This document shows positions 48,577-56,232 of a stretch of 64,000 nucleotides of DNA, in pieces. Positions within the stretch are counted from its first letter, which is position 1, and each line of letters starts with the position of its first letter. The position numbers and the translations under genes are program-made. This DNA is from Actinacidiphila yanglinensis (lineage in GTDB: Bacteria > Actinomycetota > Actinomycetes > Streptomycetales > Streptomycetaceae), in NCBI RefSeq assembly GCF_900107965.1, contig NZ_FNVU01000003.1:602045-666044 (forward strand), read 5' to 3'. The notes beneath the pieces were generated by a model. The model was not told the origin of the DNA. It saw only the letters and a list, made by a program, of their open reading frames with translations, and ran no database searches.

Positions 48577-49073
48577 CCTCGTACGGGGACGTGCGGCCTT
48601 CCGGCTGCACACCTTTCGAAGAGGAACTGATGAACGCCATGGACCGATTCGCGAGCTCCACCGAGGCTCCCGACTTCGACGGGCCCCAAATCCTGCGCCG
48701 CACCCGGCGCAGGCGCAGCATTGGCATCGCCGCAGTCACCGCCGCTCTCGTCGCGGCGGGCGGGGGCACGGCCCTGGCGGCCGTGTCCTCCGGCGGCAGC
48801 AGCCCGACCGCGGCTGTTACCCGCACGGTCACCAACAGCGACGCCACCACCATGCTCTACAACGATCACGGAGTGAAAATCCCGGTCGACTTCTCCGGGC
48901 GGGACCTCACTCTGGCCAAGCAGGAGCTGCTGAAGACCCAGACGAAGCTCGGCACGGTCACCAAGGGCTCGGTCAAGAACTGCAAGCCGGGTTCCGTGAT
49001 CGGGGTGGACCCGCACACCCCGAAGGTCGTGAACAGTGGCGACACCGTCAACCTGACCATCTGCGCCGGCTGA
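48573..49073 (+). CDS. Single-pass membrane protein with PASTA domain, sigma-factor partner
   Basis: 166 residues. A cytosolic N-terminus (1-45, acidic then Arg-rich RRTRRRRS) precedes one transmembrane helix (IGIAAVTAALVAAGGGTALA). The outer part, about residues 100-166, is a PASTA-like domain: PVDFSGRDLTLAKQELLKTQ, then GTVTKGSVKNCKPGSVIGVD and NSGDTVNLTICAG, with two cysteines that could form a disulfide. Coupling to a sigma factor suggests anti-sigma or sensor function, PASTA domains being known to bind peptidoglycan or beta-lactams. No zinc-type anti-sigma HxxxCxxC motif is seen. Confidence 0.75.
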   Translation: MTSYGDVRPSGCTPFEEELMNAMDRFASSTEAPDFDGPQILRRTRRRRSIGIAAVTAALVAAGGGTALAAVSSGGSSPTAAVTRTVTNSDATTMLYNDHGVKIPVDFSGRDLTLAKQELLKTQTKLGTVTKGSVKNCKPGSVIGVDPHTPKVVNSGDTVNLTICAG

Positions 49074-49082
49074 CCGGGACCC

Positions 49083-49127
49083 TGACGGACGCCCGCCCCT
49101 GCACCAATCAGGGGCGGGCGTCCGTCA
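49083..49127 (+). terminator. 19-bp perfect inverted repeat after the PASTA gene
   Basis: Arms 49083-49101 and 49109-49127 are exact complements with loop CACCAAT, 9 bases after the TGA. A strong intrinsic terminator for the sigma-PASTA operon. The remaining 250 bases to the response-regulator stop (convergent) hold nothing recognised. Confidence 0.88.
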
Positions 49128-49376
49128 CCATGATCACACCAGTCCGATTCCAACGGCGGATCCAAGGATCAAGGTGACGCCTGTGGACCTGACTCTCACC
49201 GAACGCAGCCGCTGATCGCGCAGACCCGGCCGTGGCACGGCAGGATGAGAACAGGTGGTGTCGGCACCGAGGCCGGCACCACCGGAACGGCAACCGACAC
49301 CTGCCGGCTCCTGTCGCGGGAGCGCTGGGTGAGCCGAGGGCCCGATTCCGGCTGGCGAGGGTGACGTGCGTGGGCG

Positions 49377-50120
49377 TCAGGGCTGGTCGACGGGCAGGTT
49401 GTTGCGGTAGGCGTAGCGGACGGCCTGGGCGCGGTCGGTGACGCCGATCTTCGTGAAGATGCGGTTGATGTGGGTCTTGACGGTGGCCTGGCTGACCACG
49501 AGGCGGGCGCAGATCTGGCTGTTGGACAGACCGTCGGCGATGAGGGTGAGGACTTCGCCCTCGCGCGGGGTCAGGCCGTCGGGGAGTGGGGCGGCCGGGC
49601 CTGGTGAACTTCCCTGGCGGACCCAGGAGTTCACCGGCGCGGAGGCGTCGAGCTGGATCGCGGCGACCAGGCGGGCCTGGACGACGGGGTCGAGCCAGGT
49701 GCGGCCGCCGTGCACGTTGTGGATCGCGGCCTCGACCTGGTCGTCGTCCGCGTCCTTGGTCAGGTAGCCGCGTGCGCCGGCCCGCAGGGCAGGGAAGACC
49801 GAGTCGTCGTTCGCGTAGGTGGTGAGCACGAGAACCGCGGTGTCCGGCAGCCGTTCGCGCAGCAACTCGGTCGCGGCGACGCCGCCGAGGACCGGCATGT
49901 CCAGATCCATCAGCACCACGTCGGGGCGCAGCAGTCCCGCGAGTTCGACCGCATCGGCGCCGTTGCCGGCCGCGCCGACCACCTCGATACCCTCCAGCAT
50001 GCCGACCAGCAGGACCAGCCCGTCGCGCACGACGCGCTGGTCGTCCGCGACGAGCACCCTGATCTTCGACCCGGGTCCGGGTTCTGCTCCGGGTTCGGGT
50101 TCGGCATTGGGCTGCGTCAC
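49377..50120 (-). CDS. NarL/LuxR-family response regulator
   Basis: 247 residues from GTG 50120. The receiver holds VLVADDQRVVRDGLVLLVG and the phospho-acceptor D72 in VVLMDLDMPVLGG, with VLTTYAND and GYLTKDA completing the site. The C-terminal LuxR helix-turn-helix is LTPREGEVLTLIADGLSNSQ then ICARLVVSQATVKTHINRIF. The start overlaps the kinase stop as GTGA, so kinase and regulator are coupled. Targets unknown; the membrane protein genes upstream are candidates. Confidence 0.95.
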   Translation of the reverse strand: MTQPNAEPEPGAEPGPGSKIRVLVADDQRVVRDGLVLLVGMLEGIEVVGAAGNGADAVELAGLLRPDVVLMDLDMPVLGGVAATELLRERLPDTAVLVLTTYANDDSVFPALRAGARGYLTKDADDDQVEAAIHNVHGGRTWLDPVVQARLVAAIQLDASAPVNSWVRQGSSPGPAAPLPDGLTPREGEVLTLIADGLSNSQICARLVVSQATVKTHINRIFTKIGVTDRAQAVRYAYRNNLPVDQP

Positions 50121-51343
50121 GCGGGTATCTCCATCCGTACGGTCCATCCGTGGCCAGTTGGACCCGCGCTCGCCTTGCCGCCGGCCAGGGCCACCCGCTC
50201 GCGCATGCCGGTCAGGCCCAGGCCCGAGCCGCCGGACACCGGTGCCGGGGCGGGGGCACCGCTGTCGCGCCGGTCCTCGACGGTCAGTGTCATGGACTCC
50301 GGCTCGTAGCGGAGGGTCACGACGGTGCGGGCACCGCGCGCGTACCGCGCCGCGTTGGTCAACGCCTCCTGCGCCCCCCGGTACAGCGCCACGCCCGCGT
50401 CGCCGGGCACCGGCCGCCGGGTCCCGATGACCGTCATCGACACGTCGAGTTCCAGGTCGGTGCGGTAGCGCTCGACCAGTTCGGCCAGCCGGTCCAGGGA
50501 GGGCGGCCGGTCCCCGCGCAGCGCGCTCACCGCCCGGCGCGCGTCGCCCAGACCGTCCTTGACCAGCTTCGCGGTACGGTCCAGCACGCCACGCAGTTCC
50601 TCGTCGGCTCGATTGCGGCGGGCCATCCTGCGGGCGGCCTGGACCTGGATGGCCAGCCCGGACAGGGTCTGGGCCAGGACGTCGTGCAGGTCCTGCGCGA
50701 TCCGGGTGCGCTCGGCCAGTGCCGCGGCCTCGGTCTCCGTCTCCCGCGCGTCCTCCAGCTGGGCCAGCAGCAGTTCGGCGCGCGCCTCGTTGCTGCCCGC
50801 CTGCCGGATGAAGACCGCCATGACGGCGAGGACCGCGCAGAACTGGATCTGGCTGACCAGGTTGGTGGCGCTGCCGTCCATCCCGGCGAGGTTGGTGCCG
50901 AGCAACTCGCCGACCAGCACGCCGCTCAGGACCATGGCCGGGACCCGCCGCAGCACCAGGAAGGAGGTCAGCACGCCCACCGATGCCGGGAGCACGGACA
51001 TGGCGTGGGGTTGCAGCACGCCGAGCGCCAGCCCGAACTCGCCGACCAGCAGGCAGTACACGACGCACGGAAGCGGCGCCGTCACCTGCCATCGGCCGGA
51101 GGCGACGGCCGCGATCGGCAGCAGGCACCCGGCGAGCAGCAGGGTGACGGCGAGGTGCACCCCCTGGACACCGGGCGCGGGACGGGCAGACAGCGACTGG
51201 ACGCCGATGGTGACGAAGATGACCCACAGCAACGACAGCAGGCGCCTGATCCTGCGTTCCCGCCGGTCCTGGACGCGCTCCATCGCCACCGCCAGCCGAG
51301 GGCTGACCGCGACGGCGGGTGGGCCGGCAGGGAGGTCCGTCAT
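50117..51343 (-). CDS. Membrane histidine kinase, HisKA_3 type
   Basis: 408 residues. Five or six hydrophobic segments lie in residues 33-190 with only short loops, so the input is probably a membrane signal. The phospho-acceptor is H220 in ERTRIAQDLHDVLAQTLSGL; the ATPase has GAQEALTNAARYARG (N box) and GSGLGLTGMRERVALAGG (G box). It phosphorylates the coupled NarL-type regulator. Typical of Streptomyces two-component pairs. Confidence 0.94.
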   Translation of the reverse strand: MTDLPAGPPAVAVSPRLAVAMERVQDRRERRIRRLLSLLWVIFVTIGVQSLSARPAPGVQGVHLAVTLLLAGCLLPIAAVASGRWQVTAPLPCVVYCLLVGEFGLALGVLQPHAMSVLPASVGVLTSFLVLRRVPAMVLSGVLVGELLGTNLAGMDGSATNLVSQIQFCAVLAVMAVFIRQAGSNEARAELLLAQLEDARETETEAAALAERTRIAQDLHDVLAQTLSGLAIQVQAARRMARRNRADEELRGVLDRTAKLVKDGLGDARRAVSALRGDRPPSLDRLAELVERYRTDLELDVSMTVIGTRRPVPGDAGVALYRGAQEALTNAARYARGARTVVTLRYEPESMTLTVEDRRDSGAPAPAPVSGGSGLGLTGMRERVALAGGKASAGPTGHGWTVRMEIPA

Positions 51344-51680
51344 GCACTGAAGGATAGGGCGGCGGTCCGGGAGGGTTGCAACGTGCCGCGGCCAGCGACC
51401 GCGGGGTCCGGGGCCAGGTCACGGAGCGGGCCGGGCGCCACCGGGGAGGTGGGTTCGGCGGGCTCGGCGCTCCCGCATCGTCCGCTGCTCCGACCGCTCG
51501 TACGGGTCAGCCTGTGCGCGCTGCTCCGGCGGCTCGTACGGGTCAGGCCGTGCGCGCTGCTCCGGCGGCTTCCGTCCTCGTACGGCTCCGGTTCCGACGG
51601 CTCGCGCCGCTGGTGCGGTTCCGTCCCGCTGCCCTGGCGTTCACCGCCCCCGCGGCAGGCCGGATCCCATGCCCACGCAC
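51344..51680. other. Intergenic region with a 36-bp tandem repeat
   Basis: 337 bases between two minus-strand genes. Bases 51496-51531 and 51532-51567 are a direct tandem repeat differing at 2 of 36 positions, with a partial third copy after. In-frame translation of the plus strand gives a repetitive Leu/Arg/Val peptide without start signals, so it is not called a gene. The kinase promoter should lie near 51344-51450. Confidence 0.7.
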
Positions 51681-52205
51681 TCAGCCCAGGGTCGGTGCGG
51701 ACGCTGTCGCGGCACTCGCGGTGACCCGGCGCGCCCTGGTCCGTATCACGATGAGCCGGGCCAGGACCTGCGCGAAGGCCATCAGCAGGAGCGCGACGGT
51801 CCACGCGTCGGCACTGGTGATCATGTGGTCGCGGCTGAACCGCGCGATGTGTTCGGCACCGCTGTGGGCGGACCAGAACTCGAACCCGGAGCGCAGCAGC
51901 ATCCCCGCGATCCACAACGCCGCCGCGGCCACCCCCGCCTTGGCGAACGCGACACCGTCCGAGCCGCGGCTCATCAGCGTGGCGGCGCCGCAGGCGAGCC
52001 CCAGCACCGCGCCGACGACCGCGCCGACGACATACAGCCTCACGTCGTGGCCCGCGGTCGGGAAGGACTTGAGGTAGTACGCGGCCGCCGCCGCGACGCA
52101 CACCACCGGCAGCATCGCGGTGCGCAGGGTGACCCGGGTGCCGCGGATCTGCGGTATCACCAGGAGGATCAGTACCGCGGAGATGAGGTAATCAGTCGTC
52201 GTCAC
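51681..52205 (-). CDS. Multi-pass membrane protein, CcdC/DUF1453-like
   Basis: 174 residues from GTG 52205 with AAGGGC upstream; a TTG at 52280 would extend it into a palindromic operator-like site and is less likely. About five membrane helices are seen (DYLISAVLILLVIPQIRG, LRTAMLPVVCVAAAAAYYLK, LYVVGAVVGAVLGLACGAAT, AALWIAGMLLRSG, WTVALLLMAFAQVLARLIVI). The pattern resembles CcdC/DUF1453 proteins of unknown role. It lies between the kinase and a large membrane protein, all on the minus strand. Confidence 0.7.
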   Translation of the reverse strand: MTTTDYLISAVLILLVIPQIRGTRVTLRTAMLPVVCVAAAAAYYLKSFPTAGHDVRLYVVGAVVGAVLGLACGAATLMSRGSDGVAFAKAGVAAAALWIAGMLLRSGFEFWSAHSGAEHIARFSRDHMITSADAWTVALLLMAFAQVLARLIVIRTRARRVTASAATASAPTLG

Positions 52206-52249
52206 GCCCTTGAGACTGCCGTCCGCGCGGCGCCGCAACGTCAGCCGCA

Positions 52250-52293
52250 GGGTTGACCGTGGGTTGGTGTCCTTCGTCAACCCCTGGGTTGAC
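52250..52293. promoter_or_regulatory. Triple GTCAACCC half-site operator
   Basis: GTCAACCC (52276-52283), CT, GGGTTGAC (52286-52293) form a perfect palindrome; a further GGGTTGAC lies at 52250-52257. It is 45-88 bases upstream of the membrane-protein start at 52205 and downstream of the large membrane protein's stop. Such spacing suits repressor or activator binding over a promoter, TTGAC being also a -35 match. Confidence 0.55.
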
Positions 52294-52338
52294 GAGGTGA
52301 GGTGCCGGAGGGTCCGCTTCGGGACCGGGTGGGATCTG

Positions 52339-54192
52339 CTACCTGTCGCACTGTGTGCCGCGGATCAGCGCGTAGCTGCCGCCGATCCGGTAGGTGCCGG
52401 CGGTCGGGGCGTACAGCCGGGTCCAGTCGCCGTCCGCCTTCACACAACCATGCCGCTCTCCGTGGGGGCCTTCGATGCCCAGTACCGGGGACCACGGGAT
52501 GCGCAGCAGCACTGAACCCGCCCGAGGTGTGGTCACCGTGAGTTCGGCCGGTCCCGCCTCGTCCACGACGGCCGGCGGATCGGCGAGCGGAGCGGCGCCG
52601 CTCACCCGGTACACGCGCCAGTCCGCGTTCCGCCAGACCGGACGCAGCCAGGGCTGGCCGGCCGCGACGAGTCTCGCCTCGGCCACCGCGGCGAAGTCCG
52701 GCTGGACGGACGGCAGTACGACGTACCCGACGCCCCAGTGCCGCAGCCAGTCCCGGTAGGCGGTGGCGGTGAGCGTGCCGCGGTAGAAGAGCGGGTCGCG
52801 TTCTACATCGGCCTGGCGGTTCCAGCCGCGGGCCAGGTTGACGTACGGCGACAGGCCGGATGCTTCCCAGTGGGAGCTCATGGGCACCACCTCGACGCGG
52901 CCGCGGTCGGCCCGTATGCGGCGCAGTTCCGAGATGAGCGGGCCCGCGTGCTCGGCGGTGGCGGGAGACGCGTGGGTGGTCACCTGGTCGTAGACGGGCT
53001 CGGCGATCTGCCAGGTCGCGACGCAGCCGAACGCGAGCCACAGCGTCAGGGCCCGCCGCGTTCCCCGGGGGCTGCCCATCGCCACGATCAGCAGCACGGT
53101 GCCGCCGAACAGCAGCGCCAGGCGTTCCACGTTGCTGCCGATGGGCGACGGTACGGCCCAGGTGAGCAGGACGCCCAACGCGTAGACGAGCGCGCCCAGT
53201 CGCATCGACCGCCAGGTCGCCGGCACCACCCGCGAGATCCCCACGGCGACCGCCAGCGGGAGGACCGCCAGGTACCAGGCGAAGGGCTGCACGCCGTAGA
53301 AGGGGAACAGCAGCGAGGTGGTGCCCACCACCAGCGGCGGGGCGGCGGCCAGTACGCAGGCGTCGGCGCGGCGCCCGCCCAGGAACAGTGCCGCCGCGAC
53401 CACCAGCACGAACAACCCGGCCACGGGGCTGCACAGGGTGGCCAGTGCCCCCATCGTGGTGGCGACCGCGGAGCGCCACAAGCGACCGCGGGAGGCCCGC
53501 TCGGCCGGGAACAGCAGCGCCGTCGCAAGGAGTCCGAACAGCATGCCGAGGGCGAAGGTCGCCCGTCCGGAGACCACGTCGCACCACAGGGCGAACGCGG
53601 TCCACAACACCGGTACCAGCGGGCGCTCGACGCCGGCGCGGAGCAGCAACGCCGCGGTGACGGCAGTGGACATCGTCCCCGCGACGACCGCGGTCGTCCG
53701 CACTCCTATCACCGCCATGATGTAGGGCGACAGGACGCTGTAGGAGGCCGGGTGCATGCCGCCGTACCAGGACAGATCGTAGGAGGCCGAGGGATGGGCC
53801 CGTATGAAGTCGGTCCAGGCGTACTGCGCTGCCAGGTCGCCGGCGTTCCTTGCCAGGAACACCGCCCACAGCAGGTGCAGCACGGCGGCGACCACCGTGG
53901 CCACCAGGACCGGATGCCGGGGATCGGCCCGCTGGAGCAGCGCCCGCGCGCCATGCCACGGTCCCGGGCGTGCGGGCCGGCGGGCGGTCGCTTCGCCTTT
54001 CCGGTCCCGGCGGGACGTTCCACCGGTATTGCTCGACGGAGGGTGGACGCCTGCGCCCCGGGCTGCCGGCCGGGCGCCGAACCGGGTGGTCCCCGCAGGG
54101 GAGTCCGTCAGGACGGTGCCGCTCGGTACCGCGCGCGTCCCTACGGCCTCCGCGCGCCTCGTGCCAAGGCGGTGGACGTCGCGAGACGACAC
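52339..54192 (-). CDS. Large integral membrane protein, glycosyltransferase-C-like
   Basis: 617 residues from GTG 54192, chosen because AAGGAGG lies 9 bases upstream; the frame is open to 54321. After an Arg/Pro-rich N-terminus come eight to ten membrane helices (for example HPVLVATVVAAVLHLLWAVF, GLFVLVVAAALFLGG, FAWYLAVLPLAVAVGISRVV), then an external C-terminal domain with YRDWLRHWGVGYVVLPSVQP and VYRVSGAAP. Helix pattern and SSYDLSWYGGMHPASYSVLS-like loop suggest a GT-C-type or polymer-handling protein of the actinobacterial envelope. No catalytic motif can be named with confidence. Confidence 0.7.
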   Translation of the reverse strand: MSSRDVHRLGTRRAEAVGTRAVPSGTVLTDSPAGTTRFGARPAARGAGVHPPSSNTGGTSRRDRKGEATARRPARPGPWHGARALLQRADPRHPVLVATVVAAVLHLLWAVFLARNAGDLAAQYAWTDFIRAHPSASYDLSWYGGMHPASYSVLSPYIMAVIGVRTTAVVAGTMSTAVTAALLLRAGVERPLVPVLWTAFALWCDVVSGRATFALGMLFGLLATALLFPAERASRGRLWRSAVATTMGALATLCSPVAGLFVLVVAAALFLGGRRADACVLAAAPPLVVGTTSLLFPFYGVQPFAWYLAVLPLAVAVGISRVVPATWRSMRLGALVYALGVLLTWAVPSPIGSNVERLALLFGGTVLLIVAMGSPRGTRRALTLWLAFGCVATWQIAEPVYDQVTTHASPATAEHAGPLISELRRIRADRGRVEVVPMSSHWEASGLSPYVNLARGWNRQADVERDPLFYRGTLTATAYRDWLRHWGVGYVVLPSVQPDFAAVAEARLVAAGQPWLRPVWRNADWRVYRVSGAAPLADPPAVVDEAGPAELTVTTPRAGSVLLRIPWSPVLGIEGPHGERHGCVKADGDWTRLYAPTAGTYRIGGSYALIRGTQCDR

Positions 54193-54629
54193 TGCGGACA
54201 GCCTCCTTGGCGGCCGGATCACGATATGAATCAACTCCGGGCTCGCCGACGGGACTGGAGGCCGGGGGCACGGCGACGCCGTCACCCGAGGCCGAACGGC
54301 CCGGCCGGGTGTTCCGATCAACCTACTACATGATGTAGAAGTCGGGGAGCGCGAACGATCCGCCCGCCCGTGGAGGCGTGACCCGCGCCGCCGCGCCGAG
54401 TTCAGGAGCGCGGCACCGCCGGGGCGGGCGAAGCCACCCTGAGACGTGAGGGCGTACCGGCCCGAGAGGCGGGTGCCGGTCGGACCACCCCTCCCGGACC
54501 ACCCCTCACCGAATCACCTGTCAGGAAACCGACATACACCGGGGTCGGAGCAGTGCCCCGGCGACATGGGGCGGCCGGTTTCCGCTGCCTAGGCTCGGAG
54601 ACGCGGGGGCACGGGCAGAGGGAGCGCAT
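54193..54629. other. Divergent promoter region before the T7SS-side regulator
   Basis: 437 bases between the large membrane protein (minus) and the LuxR-type gene (plus). It contains the palindrome CTACAT-G-ATGTAG at 54326-54338, which resembles BlaI/CopY-type TACA/TGTA operators. The LuxR gene leader ends in GAGGGAG. No gene was recognised. Confidence 0.5.
54326..54338. promoter_or_regulatory. CTACATGATGTAG palindrome
   Basis: Six-base arms around one G, AT-rich in a GC-rich setting. The TACA/TGTA pattern resembles operators of BlaI/MecI-like repressors, but no such regulator gene is in this window. Weak evidence beyond symmetry and location. Confidence 0.35.
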
Positions 54630-55265
54630 GTGACCGCACCGGCGGTGGCCGTCATCGCGAGTGACCCGATGACGCGGGATGGCGCGTCCTCCTACTTTCG
54701 GGCCAGCGGGCGGGTCGACGTTCTTCCGCCCGGGCTGCACGGCTGCGCCGACGTGGCGGTGATGTTCGCCGGGCGGGTGACCGAGGAAACCCTCGCGGCG
54801 ATGCAGCGGTTGACGGCCACCGCCACCAACCGCGACCTCGGCATCGTGCTGGTCGCGGAGGAGATCGGCGAGTCGAGACTGCTGCCCGCCGTGCGCCACG
54901 GCATGGTCGGTTTCGTGCACCGCTCGGACAGCGGCGGAATGGAACAGGTGCTGAAGGCCGTACTGAGCAGCCGTAACGGCCGGGCCGACCTCCCGCACGC
55001 GCTGGTGAGATCCCTGATCGACCACGTCAGGGCGCTCCAGGGCAGCGTGCTCGATCCGCTCGGCCTCGACCTGTCCGGACTCAAGGACCGCGAGATCGAG
55101 GTCCTCCGGCTGCTCGCCGACGGGCTGGACACCGGCGAGGTCGCGGCGAAGCTGAACTACTCCGAACGCACCATCAAGACCATCGTCGGGTCGATGACGC
55201 TGCGACTGGGGTTGCGCAACCGCAGCCACGCCATCGCCTACGCCATACGATCCGGCGCCCTTTGA
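54630..55265 (+). CDS. Orphan LuxR-family regulator with degenerate receiver
   Basis: 211 residues from GTG 54630 (GAGGGAG upstream). The C-terminal helix-turn-helix is intact: LKDREIEVLRLLADGLDTGE, then VAAKLNYSERTIKTIVGSMT. The N-terminal part has the size of a receiver (AVAVIASDPMTRDGASSYF) but the acceptor position reads DVAVMFAG without Asp, and the conserved lysine is replaced in GFVHRSD. It is therefore unlikely to be phosphorylated. It stands alone directly before the type VII secretion genes and is a natural candidate to control them. Confidence 0.85.
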   Translation: MTAPAVAVIASDPMTRDGASSYFRASGRVDVLPPGLHGCADVAVMFAGRVTEETLAAMQRLTATATNRDLGIVLVAEEIGESRLLPAVRHGMVGFVHRSDSGGMEQVLKAVLSSRNGRADLPHALVRSLIDHVRALQGSVLDPLGLDLSGLKDREIEVLRLLADGLDTGEVAAKLNYSERTIKTIVGSMTLRLGLRNRSHAIAYAIRSGAL

Positions 55266-55430
55266 GGTTCCTCGGCGCGGACGGCCGCCACGCGACGGCC
55301 GGTGCCTACGCTCCCTGCCGGAACCCACACCCCCGGCGGACCCGGGTGTCGGATCGGGACACCCCGGCGGCCGCTGCGGGCGGAAGGATTCACCAGGCGG
55401 GCGACAACCGATTGCAGGAAGGCGGACGTC

Positions 55431-55793
55431 ATGGTGGCAACCGACGGCGGCGGATCCGGTTTCACGGGCTCTGATGGTGTTCTCTACCACACGACGCCTC
55501 ACGACCTGAAGGAGAAGGCCGTCGACATCAGCAACACCCAGCAGGTCGTGCAGGGCCAACTCGACACACTCAAGTCGTATGTCCAGGACCTGGAATCCGT
55601 GTGGGGAGGCATCGCCGCCAGCACGTTCCAGAACCTCATGGGTGACTGGGACACCTGCGCGGCCCGGATGCAGAACGCCCTGCTCGGCATCTCCGACGGC
55701 CTGTCGAACACCGCTGACAACTACGTGCAGGGCGAGCAGACGAACGTCACCAACTTCAGCAGGGTGGTGCTTCCGCCCGCCCGGCTTTCCTGA
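55431..55793 (+). CDS. WXG100-family protein 1
   Basis: 120 residues. A helical hairpin with the central turn VWGGIA, a true WxG motif, between QQVVQGQLDTLKSYVQDLES and FQNLMGDWDTCAARMQNALL. The first 25 residues are Gly-rich. WXG100 proteins are substrates, usually dimers, of ESX/type VII secretion. AGGAAGG precedes the ATG. It is followed after 58 bases by a second member and then EccD. Confidence 0.9.
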   Translation: MVATDGGGSGFTGSDGVLYHTTPHDLKEKAVDISNTQQVVQGQLDTLKSYVQDLESVWGGIAASTFQNLMGDWDTCAARMQNALLGISDGLSNTADNYVQGEQTNVTNFSRVVLPPARLS

Positions 55794-55851
55794 CAGCGGC
55801 GAGAAGACGAGACCACACCCAGCACGCCCATCCCCGTTCTGAGGATTCGAC

Positions 55852-56178
55852 ATGCCCGATATCGAGAGCTCGACCATACGGGTCGGCACGGAACTTGAGG
55901 GTGCCGGTGGCTACCTCAACGGACAGGCGGACCAGATCATGGGCGAACTGCACGCCCTGAAACGCCGTATCCAGTCGCTGATCGACACCTGGAACGCCCA
56001 GTCCGCGAGCGATTACCAGGAACGCGTGCACGAATGGGACATGGCCGCGATCGGATTGTTCGGAAGCGCGGGAGAAGGCGGCGTGCTCGGCGAGATCGCC
56101 GCCGCGATGAAGGTGAACTGGGGCAACTACGTCGGCGCCGAGGAGGCGAACATCAAGACGTGGTCCGCCGCGCACTGA
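55852..56178 (+). CDS. WXG100-like protein 2
   Basis: 108 residues, helical hairpin with LHALKRRIQSLIDTWNAQSA at the turn; the motif is WNA instead of WxG. The C-terminus NWGNYVGAEEANIKTWSAAH resembles the YxxxE/D secretion signal (YVGAE). Likely forms a heterodimer with protein 1 by analogy with EsxA/EsxB pairs. It lies directly before eccD. Confidence 0.82.
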   Translation: MPDIESSTIRVGTELEGAGGYLNGQADQIMGELHALKRRIQSLIDTWNAQSASDYQERVHEWDMAAIGLFGSAGEGGVLGEIAAAMKVNWGNYVGAEEANIKTWSAAH

Positions 56179-56232
56179 CCCCGATACGGCAGACCCGGCC
56201 CCACGGCCGGCAGGTGACAAGGACAACGCCCA

